Shown piece after piece: positions 1 to 5,471 of a DNA stretch of 5,471 nt. This stretch comes from Flavobacteriia bacterium. GTDB lineage: Bacteria; Bacteroidota; Bacteroidia; Flavobacteriales; Flavobacteriaceae. Where the stretch lies: assembly GCA_018500075.1 (NCBI GenBank), contig JAHBAN010000038.1, forward strand, positions 1-5,471, read 5' to 3'. Numbering within the stretch: position 1 is the stretch's first letter; every line of letters starts with the position of its first letter. Position numbers and translations under genes: made by a program. Under the pieces are notes generated by a model, which searched no databases, was not told the origin of the DNA, and saw only the letters and a program-made list of their open reading frames with translations.

Positions 1-19
1 AGATGTGTATAAGAGACAG
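1..19 (+). other. Library adapter remnant (Tn5/Nextera mosaic end), not genomic
   Basis: The first 19 bases are AGATGTGTATAAGAGACAG, the exact 19-bp mosaic end that Tn5-based tagmentation kits attach to DNA fragments. Genomic sequence starts at base 20. Reading frames that begin here give artificial N-termini such as MCIRDS or MYKRQ. An in-frame TAA at 10-12 closes the chrA frame inside the adapter, which confirms that the adapter is not part of that gene. Confidence 0.97.
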
Positions 20-714
20 CCCCCGCGCCTCCGCTCTCCCAAAGCCTGCGCCGGCTCGCCCTCGGCCTCGCGCTCTGGCTGGCTCCGCTTGCCGCGCTGC
101 ATCTCACCGCTCAAACCTTCCTCGCCGAGCTGGCCGCCTATTTTGCCCAGCTCGCGCTTCTCAGCTTCGGCGGTGCCTATGCGCTGCTGGGCTGGATGAC
201 GCAAACCATGGTGCAAGACCACGGCTGGATCACCGCCGCCCAGATGATCGACGCCCTGGGCCTCGCCGAAACAACCCCCGGCCCGCTGATTCTCGTGACC
301 CAATTCACCAGCCATATCGCCGCCGAGGCCGAGGGCGGGCTTGGCCTCGCCGCCCTCGCCGGGCTGCTCACCCTCTGGATGGTCTTCACCCCCTGCTTTC
401 TCTACATCTTTCTCGCCGCGCCCTATCTGGAGCGCCTCCTCGCCCTGCCCCGCCTGCGCGCCGCCCTTGGCGGGATCACAGCCGCCGTCACAGGCGTGAT
501 CGCAAGCCTCTCGCTCTGGTTTGCCCTCTCCGTGCTCTGGCCCGGCGGGCTTTCGGGCACACCTGCGCAGGCATTTGCCCAGATAAGCTGGCCCGCACTC
601 GCCCTGATCGCCTCGGGCGCCGCCCTGACATGGCTTACAAAAGGCAATCTTTTCATACTGATCATCATAAATGGCGTGCTCGGATTTGCCCTCGTCTCAG
701 CCCTTGGCCTTTAG
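20..714 (+). CDS. chrA: Chromate transporter ChrA, C-terminal half (5' truncated by contig end)
   Basis: This is the end of a CHR-family membrane transporter, a family known for proton-motive-force-driven chromate efflux across the inner membrane. About 230 residues remain, read from the codon at 22; full two-domain ChrA proteins are about 400 residues, so this is roughly the second homologous domain. The domain signature is present: SFGGAYALLGW (fragment residues 48-58), then DHGWITAAQMIDALGLAETTPGPL (66-89), with the family's PGP motif at 86-88. Hydrophobic segments follow at about 107-134, 146-172, 189-206 and 210-229, ending close to the TAG stop. The true start lies outside the window. 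The substrate is not provable from sequence, since some CHR proteins have untested specificity. The family assignment is firm. sspB starts 67 bases downstream on the same strand and has its own strong ribosome binding site, so no functional link is implied. Confidence 0.92.
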
Positions 715-768
715 CGCGGTTTCGGCCTTTTGTTTTCCGCAAAACTCCCTATTCTTGATCTCACAACC

Positions 769-775
769 AAGGGGG
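769..775 (+). promoter_or_regulatory. Ribosome binding site of sspB
   Basis: AAGGGGG ends 6 bases before the ATG at 782, close to ideal Shine-Dalgarno spacing. It selects this ATG over the in-frame upstream ATG at 671, which lies inside chrA and would add 37 residues unlike the SspB family. Confidence 0.75.
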
Positions 776-781
776 CAGCCG

Positions 782-1303
782 ATGTCAAAGACGATTGACT
801 ATGGCACATTGATGCACAACGCCATGCGCAGCCTGATCCGCCGCGTTCTATCGGACGTGGCCCAAAACGGCCTGCCGGGGGCGCATCACTTCTTCATAAC
901 CTTTGACACCCGCCACCCCGAGGCAAAGCTCGCCGACTGGCTCCACGAGCGCTACCCCGAGGAAATGACCATTGTCATTCAACACTGGTTTGACGCGCTT
1001 GTTGTCACGGACGAGGGGTTTTCTGTCACGCTGAATTTTGGCGACGCCCCCGAAGCCCTCGAAATCCCCTATGATGCCATCAAGACCTTCGTCGACCCCT
1101 CGGTCGAGTTCGGCCTGCGCTTTGAAGCCAGCGAGGACGACGCGTTTGACGACGAGGACGAAGACGAGGACGACACCGCCGAAGACGAGGCCGACGCCCT
1201 CTTTGGCGCGCATGACGAGGTGCCAGAAGCGCCCATGGTCGAACACGCCGAGCCTGAAAAGCGGCAGGCCGAAGTTGTCAGCCTCGACCAGTTTCGCAAA
1301 TAA
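782..1303 (+). CDS. sspB: SspB, ClpXP protease specificity adaptor (alphaproteobacterial type)
   Basis: This 173-aa cytoplasmic protein matches the alphaproteobacterial SspB adaptor, which binds ssrA-tagged or other substrates and delivers them to the ClpXP protease. The folded substrate-binding domain spans about residues 1-115, with family-like stretches GAHHFFITFDTRHP (33-46), YPEEMTIVIQHWFDALVV (58-75), EIPYDAIKTF (94-103) and DPSVEFGLRFE (105-115). A very acidic linker follows (about 118-138, almost all D and E). The protein ends in a short conserved C-terminal tail, AEVVSLDQFRK (163-173). In characterised SspB proteins the C-terminal tail docks on the ClpX N-domain, and I infer the same here. 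The start is fixed by the ribosome binding site at 769-775 and by the typical MSKTIDYGTLMHNAMR opening. The gene precedes fumC on the same strand but is separated from it by 209 bases, so it is probably a separate transcription unit. Confidence is high. Confidence 0.95.
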   Translation: MSKTIDYGTLMHNAMRSLIRRVLSDVAQNGLPGAHHFFITFDTRHPEAKLADWLHERYPEEMTIVIQHWFDALVVTDEGFSVTLNFGDAPEALEIPYDAIKTFVDPSVEFGLRFEASEDDAFDDEDEDEDDTAEDEADALFGAHDEVPEAPMVEHAEPEKRQAEVVSLDQFRK

Positions 1304-1337
1304 GCCAATAGAGGCGCAGGCATAGACGGCAGGCGCA

Positions 1338-1359
1338 GGCGCAAGTAGCGGCGCAAGTA
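1338..1359 (+). repeat. Short direct repeat, GGCGCAAGTA x2 with 12-base period
   Basis: GGCGCAAGTA occurs at 1338-1347 and again at 1350-1359. It sits in a wider patch (1311-1368) with further GGCGCAGGC and CAGGCA copies. The patch lies just after the sspB stop and is non-coding on both strands as far as I can judge. Slippage or a decayed simple repeat is the plainest explanation. Confidence 0.6.
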
Positions 1360-1500
1360 TCGACCCAGGCATCAACGCGGGCAAAAACCCTCCCAAACCG
1401 CCGCCCACAAAAGCAACACCGCCCCCGAACGCCCCCGTTAGGGCTATCAGCCATTGCCCCCTCCCCGCGAGGGCGTTAGACGGTTTGCGACAGTTTGCAA

Positions 1501-1506
1501 AAGGAG
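1501..1506 (+). promoter_or_regulatory. Ribosome binding site of fumC
   Basis: AAGGAG is followed by 6 bases and then ATG at 1513. This decides the start: an in-frame TTG at 1495 would place the Shine-Dalgarno sequence inside the coding region. Confidence 0.85.
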
Positions 1507-1512
1507 CCGACC

Positions 1513-2903
<1,391 letters not shown>

Positions 2904-2904
<1 letters not shown>

Positions 2905-3080
2905 TGAGTGAGCCGGTCAATCTCAACCGGTTCAGAAAAGCGGCGGCACGGGCCGAGGACAAGGCCCGCGCCGCTGAAAATGTGGTCAAACATGGTCGCA
3001 CAAAGGCTCAAAAAGAGCTTGAAAAAGCCCGCGCCGCCAAGGCCGCGCGTGAGCTGTCCGGCAAAGAGCGCGAGACATGA
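2904..3080 (+). CDS. Small DUF4169-family protein
   Basis: This 58-aa protein opens with MSEPVNLNRFRKAAARAEDKARAAENVVKHGRTKAQ..., the pattern I recognise as DUF4169, a family of unknown function common in alphaproteobacteria. Nearly all of it is charged and Ala/Lys/Arg/Glu-rich, predicting one long, highly basic helix, possibly coiled coil or nucleic-acid associated; that last point is inference. It has no signal peptide or membrane segment. Its ATG shares the A of the fumC stop (TGATG), and its own stop overlaps the next start (ATGA at 3077-3080), so it sits tightly inside a three-gene coupled unit. There is no independent Shine-Dalgarno sequence of note, which fits translational coupling to fumC. 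No function can be assigned. Confidence 0.88.
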
Positions 3081-3289
3081 GCCGCCCTGTCAAACGCTCG
3101 CTGACCCTGCGCGGCCACCGCACCAGCGTCTCGCTGGAGGATGAATTCTGGCGCGCCTTCCGCGAGATTGCCGCCCGGAAAAACAAGCCGATCAACGAGC
3201 TGGCGGCCGAAATTGATGACGCCCGCGGCGTCAAAAGCGGCCTCGCCTCGGCGATCCGGCTCTATGTTCTGGCAGAGCTTCAACGTTAA
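3077..3289 (+). CDS. Ribbon-helix-helix domain protein, putative DNA-binding regulator
   Basis: The 70-aa product looks like a stand-alone ribbon-helix-helix protein. A short strand (about RSLTLRGHRTSVSL, 7-20) precedes helix 1 (EDEFWRAFREIAARKN, 21-36), a turn, helix 2 (PINELAAEIDDA, 38-49) and a further helix (LASAIRLYVLAELQR, 56-70). RHH proteins dimerise and insert the paired strands into the DNA major groove. This type occurs downstream of fumC and DUF4169 in alphaproteobacteria as I know them, which suggests a conserved regulatory or structural role. The target is unknown, and autoregulation is only a guess. The ATG overlaps the previous stop by four bases, and AAAGAG about 10 bases upstream may aid initiation. 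The final TAA lies inside the CtrA-like box at 3286-3301. No antitoxin partner is visible nearby. Confidence 0.87.
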   Translation: MSRPVKRSLTLRGHRTSVSLEDEFWRAFREIAARKNKPINELAAEIDDARGVKSGLASAIRLYVLAELQR

Positions 3290-3301
3290 ACAAGCCTTAA
3301 C
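3286..3301 (+). promoter_or_regulatory. CtrA-like binding box, TTAA-N7-TTAAC
   Basis: TTAA at 3286-3289 and TTAAC at 3297-3301 are separated by exactly 7 bases, an exact match to the full CtrA consensus of alphaproteobacteria. The box overlaps the stop of the RHH gene and ends 22 bases before the ATG of the 74-aa gene, where a promoter for that gene would be expected. No clear -10 element is visible. Binding is inferred from the motif only. Confidence 0.45.
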
Positions 3302-3323
3302 CGCGCTGTGGCTACAGTAGGCC

Positions 3324-3548
3324 ATGTCTCTCTCGGCCCACCTCTCCCCCGATCTCTGGATCGAACAGATTTTCAGCTCGCGCGCCGCGGCAAAAGGCGG
3401 TGTCGTGCGGCGCAAACAGCGCGATGTTGAGCGCTTGGTTGGCATGAACCGCTTCAAACACGAGCTGAAGCGCCGTGGCTATAGTGCGCTCACAAATGCC
3501 GGCGATATCATCATCTTTTGCAACCAAGAGCCTATCGAACCGCTCTGA
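3324..3548 (+). CDS. Conserved small protein of unknown function (74 aa)
   Basis: The product is a 74-aa soluble protein without signal peptide or membrane helix. Its stretches W-IEQIFSSRAAAKGGVVRRK (12-31), RDVERLVGMNRFKHELKRRGY (33-53) and the ending IIIFCNQEPIEPL (62-74) resemble a small Rhodobacteraceae protein that I recall being labelled N-(5'-phosphoribosyl)anthranilate isomerase in some records. At 74 residues it is far too short for that TIM-barrel enzyme, and I see none of its motifs, so I do not adopt the name. The fold may be a small alpha-beta domain with a conserved cysteine at residue 66. It starts 34 bases after the RHH gene with only a weak Shine-Dalgarno sequence (GTAGG), and a CtrA-like box lies just upstream. 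Twelve bases separate its stop from the convergent P450 stop. Confidence 0.78.
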   Translation: MSLSAHLSPDLWIEQIFSSRAAAKGGVVRRKQRDVERLVGMNRFKHELKRRGYSALTNAGDIIIFCNQEPIEPL

Positions 3549-3551
3549 TCC

Positions 3552-3573
3552 CAAATTTCTTCACAGAAATTTG
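3552..3573. terminator. Inverted repeat between convergent genes, possible bidirectional terminator
   Basis: CAAATTTCT (3552-3560), a TCAC loop (3561-3564) and AGAAATTTG (3565-3573) form a perfect 9-bp stem. It lies 4 bases after the stop of the 74-aa gene, and its loop contains the stop codon of the convergent P450. There is no T-run after the stem on either strand, so an ordinary Rho-independent terminator is uncertain. The position at the end of two converging genes is the main support. Confidence 0.5.
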
Positions 3574-4946
3574 CCCCGAAAATTCGAATTTTCGAGGCCC
3601 CTTCGTCGCGCGCTCACTTTCAGCCAGATTCCGTCCTTCGCCCGCACCGTCAGATGCGCAACAGGTTGCGGGCAACGCCCCTCCACCCGCTCAAAGCGAA
3701 ACCGCTTCACAAGCATCGACAAAATAAGCGGCCCCTCAACCATAGCAAACCCCGCTCCGGTGCAGACCCGCGGTCCGGCGCTGAAGGGCATATAGGCCTC
3801 GCGCGCAGAGCACCGCCCCGCCTCGGTCTGCCAGCGCTCCGGCTCAAACGCATCGGGGCGCGCCCAGATCCGCTCGTGACGGTGCAAATGCCACGGGCTG
3901 AGCACAATCTGGCTGCCAGCCTTGACCTTGCGCCCGCGAAACGCCTGCGGACAGCCCGCCTCGCGCACCATCATCGGCACAGGCGGATAAAGCCGCAGCG
4001 CCTCGCGAAACACATCCCGGCTCGCCTTGAGCTGTGACATCACGGCAAAATCACAGCCCTCAAGCCCCTTGGCTTCCTCTGCGAGCGTCTCTTGCCACTC
4101 CGGATAGAGCGCCAGCAAATAGAGCGCCCAAGCCAGCGCCGAGGCGCTCGTCTCATGGCCCGCCAGAAAGAAGATCGCCACCTGATCCACCATTTCCTCA
4201 GCGCCAAATCTATCCCCCGTTTCAGGGTCAACGGTGGTCATGATTTTGGTGGCAAGATCATCGGGCGCCACACCGGCGGCAATCTCGGCGGCGCGGGTCT
4301 CTGTCAGCCGTGCAATCAGGCTGCGAATGCTGCGCGCCGTTTCCCGCGTGCGGCGCCGGAAAAATCGCGGCATCCAGCGCGGCAAAGGCAGAAAGGCCGC
4401 AATATTCACAATCGGCTGGCTGCGCTGATAGTCGCGAAACTCCGCGAAAACCTGCGCGGCAATCTCGTTTTCGATCGGGATCGAAAACAAGGTGCGAAAG
4501 ATCACATCCGCCGCCGCATGGCTCGTCACCTCCTCGATCTCAATGACACCGGGCTTGAGCCGCGCCACACAGGCCTGCGAGGCCGCCCACATCGCCGGAA
4601 AACTGTCGCGCAGCCGCCCGCCCTCAAAGGCCGGGTCAATGATCCGCCGCTGCCGCTTCCAGGTCTCGCCATTGGTCAGAAACACACTCTCGCCCAAAAG
4701 CGGGCGCAGCCCCTCGCTCACGCGCGATGATTTGGGAAAGTCATCAGGCCGCTCTTTCAACACCAGATCAATCAGCTTCGGGTCATTGATCATATAAGAG
4801 CGAAAAAACGGGGTGCGAAACTCCGCCATCCAGGCCCGATAGAGCTTTGCCGGCTGGGCCGACAGAATATCCTGACGAAACAGCTTCACATAGCGCCAGA
4901 GGCTGACTTTGTCGGGTCTGGAGGGCGGCTTCGGGGGTAAACTCAT
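3561..4946 (-). CDS. Cytochrome P450
   Basis: This 461-aa haem-thiolate monooxygenase is complete. All family landmarks are present: helix C WKRQR (96-100, WxxxR), the oxygen-activation I-helix AGHETS (262-267), the K-helix ExxR EALR (315-318), the PERW-type motif FEPERW (367-372) and the haem loop FSAGPRVCTG (388-397) with Cys395 as the iron ligand. There is no N-terminal membrane anchor, so it is probably soluble and needs separate redox partners, none of which is in the window. The I-helix and haem loop look more like the CYP4/CYP102-like group than the camphor-hydroxylase group, hinting at a lipid-like substrate, but the subfamily and substrate are unassigned. The start overlaps the upstream stop (ATGA at 4946-4943), so translation is probably coupled. 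The domain should end near residue 447; the last residues, GLENSNFRGKFL, are encoded by the palindromic block at 3561-3598 and look like an acquired tail. Confidence 0.95.
   Translation of the reverse strand: MSLPPKPPSRPDKVSLWRYVKLFRQDILSAQPAKLYRAWMAEFRTPFFRSYMINDPKLIDLVLKERPDDFPKSSRVSEGLRPLLGESVFLTNGETWKRQRRIIDPAFEGGRLRDSFPAMWAASQACVARLKPGVIEIEEVTSHAAADVIFRTLFSIPIENEIAAQVFAEFRDYQRSQPIVNIAAFLPLPRWMPRFFRRRTRETARSIRSLIARLTETRAAEIAAGVAPDDLATKIMTTVDPETGDRFGAEEMVDQVAIFFLAGHETSASALAWALYLLALYPEWQETLAEEAKGLEGCDFAVMSQLKASRDVFREALRLYPPVPMMVREAGCPQAFRGRKVKAGSQIVLSPWHLHRHERIWARPDAFEPERWQTEAGRCSAREAYMPFSAGPRVCTGAGFAMVEGPLILSMLVKRFRFERVEGRCPQPVAHLTVRAKDGIWLKVSARRRGLENSNFRGKFL
3573..3598. repeat. Palindrome with 18-bp perfect core, inside the P450 3' end
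   Basis: CGAAAATTCGAATTTTCG at 3577-3594 is its own reverse complement. Beyond a single mismatch (3576/3595) three further pairs, 3573-3575 with 3596-3598, extend it. It abuts the hairpin at 3552-3573, giving a 47-base double-palindrome block. Read on the - strand it encodes the P450 tail residues ENSNFR. It could be a dispersed REP-like element or part of a termination structure; one copy in this window cannot separate these. Confidence 0.75.
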
Positions 4947-5438
4947 GGCACAACACTTCTAAACTTGTTCACGGCCGTCTCGATGCGGCTCCGCGAGGCC
5001 CCGCGCCCGTCGTAGCGCGCGCCCAAGGTCAGCGGCCCCGCGGTGATTTGAAAATAGTCATAGTCCTTGGGCCGGTCAAAGGCGCAGAGATACTGGAAAT
5101 GAAGCCGGAAAAAGCGCCAGCGCAGCTCTTTCCAGCGCGCAGCACTCAGGCTCTGGGTAAAGGCCGCCGAGATCACCAAAGGCCAGCGCTGGCCCTCACA
5201 GCCCACGCCGGAGACTTTGACAGGGTCACATAGGGCAAAGGCACAGCCATCTCCCGGCGCAGTGACATCAACCCAAGCCAGCTCCTCGCGCTGGCTCAAA
5301 AACGCCAGATCCGCCCGCAAGCGCCACGCCTTTGGCAAAAAAGACACCATCGGCACAACCTGCCCGAGCGACAAAAAAGAAAGCTCCGGCCCCTGCGCAG
5401 GCACCCGCCCCGCCCGGATCAGATCGGCCAGAATAGAC
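4943..5438 (-). CDS. C-terminal part of an uncharacterised, possibly alpha/beta-hydrolase-like protein (5' truncated)
   Basis: Some 164 genomic residues remain before the adapter at 5439; the apparent start MCIGDR is adapter-derived and false. Codon use matches its neighbours, supporting a real gene. Visible features are a leading helix SILADLIRAGR (1-11), LSLGQVVPMVSFLP (22-35), VDVTAPGDGCAFALCDPV (56-73), an aromatic stretch ELRWRFFRLHFQYLCAFDRP (104-123) and YDYFQITAGPLTLGARY (126-142). I tentatively liken this to proteobacterial alpha/beta-hydrolase-like proteins in which a GxSxG nucleophile elbow would lie just upstream, in the missing part; Asp63 and His113 could then be triad members. 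That is inference, and the catalytic motif is not in the window. The gene overlaps the P450 start by four bases, suggesting a shared operon and perhaps a shared pathway, with a hydrolase acting on the same class of substrate. Confidence 0.75.
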
Positions 5439-5471
5439 CTGTCTCCTATACACATCTGACGCTGCCGACGA
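5439..5471 (-). other. Library adapter (Nextera read-1 adapter), not genomic
   Basis: The last 33 bases are the reverse complement of the complete Nextera read-1 adapter: the 19-bp mosaic end followed by GACGCTGCCGACGA. One base differs, with C at 5446 where the adapter has T. The adapter forces artificial N-termini (MCIGDR, MYRRQ) onto reading frames entering from this end. Confidence 0.97.

Larger units (their letters stand above)
1304..1512 (+). other. sspB-fumC intergenic region
   Basis: This 209-base gap lies between two same-strand genes and presumably holds the fumC promoter and leader. No convincing -35/-10 pair stands out. It contains short GGCGCA-rich direct repeats (1311-1368) and a weak 5-bp inverted repeat, CCCTC-CCCGC-GAGGG (1459-1473), with no T-run after it. 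I found no supported small gene on either strand. Confidence 0.6.

Noticed and set aside
732..745. Hairpin GTTTT-CCGC-AAAAC between chrA and sspB as a terminator
   Set aside because: Only five mostly A-T pairs and no T-run after it; too weak to call.
3..758. A 251-aa + strand protein starting MCIRDS
   Set aside because: The start lies in the adapter and the frame shadows chrA; the translation is Arg/Pro-rich and unlike any family.
671..781. N-terminal extension of SspB from the ATG at 671
   Set aside because: It would start inside chrA; the ATG at 782 has a well-spaced ribosome binding site and gives the family's normal N-terminus.
1459..1473. CCCTC-CCCGC-GAGGG inverted repeat as a terminator or attenuator before fumC
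   Set aside because: A five-base stem is expected by chance in such GC-rich sequence and no T-run follows.
1495..1512. TTG start giving fumC six extra residues
   Set aside because: The AAGGAG at 1501-1506 is correctly spaced for the ATG at 1513 and would otherwise be coding.
3077..3548. RHH protein plus 74-aa protein as a toxin-antitoxin pair
   Set aside because: The 74-aa protein shows no toxin-family motif, the genes are 34 bases apart rather than coupled, and the RHH gene is instead coupled to fumC-DUF4169.

Overview
The window is a short, high-GC assembled contig most consistent with a marine Rhodobacterales (Roseobacter-type) alphaproteobacterium. This rests on an alphaproteobacterial-type SspB, the compact set fumC - DUF4169 - ribbon-helix-helix protein with stop/start overlaps, a 74-aa protein of a type I associate with Rhodobacteraceae, and an exact TTAA-N7-TTAAC box like that bound by CtrA. 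The assignment is from protein resemblance and gene order, not from a marker gene.

Both contig ends are sequencing-library adapter, not genome. Bases 1-19 are the Tn5/Nextera mosaic end, and bases 5439-5471 are the reverse complement of the full Nextera read-1 adapter with one substitution. Genomic sequence therefore runs about 20-5438, and the first and last genes are cut by the fragment ends. Any start codon placed in the adapters is artificial.

Layout. On the + strand: the C-terminal half of a ChrA-type chromate transporter (20-714); the ClpXP adaptor sspB (782-1303); a 209-base intergenic region with short GGCGCA-rich direct repeats; class II fumarase fumC (1513-2904); a 58-aa DUF4169 protein (2904-3080); a 70-aa ribbon-helix-helix protein (3077-3289); and a 74-aa conserved hypothetical protein (3324-3548). 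On the - strand, convergent with these: a complete cytochrome P450 (4946-3561), and upstream of it, overlapping by ATGA, the C-terminal part of a possible alpha/beta-hydrolase-like protein (5438-4943). The convergent junction holds two adjacent inverted repeats. They overlap the end of the P450 gene and encode an extra tail on that protein.

How the genes relate. fumC, DUF4169 and RHH overlap and are probably one translationally coupled unit, joining a TCA-cycle enzyme to two small proteins, one of them a likely DNA-binding regulator. The 74-aa gene follows after 34 bases and may have its own CtrA-type control. The P450 and its upstream partner form a second coupled pair. I see no mobile element, CRISPR array, tRNA, rRNA or defence system. 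The content is mostly ordinary chromosomal genes; the points most worth a second look are the palindromic P450 tail, the CtrA-like box and the adapter ends.
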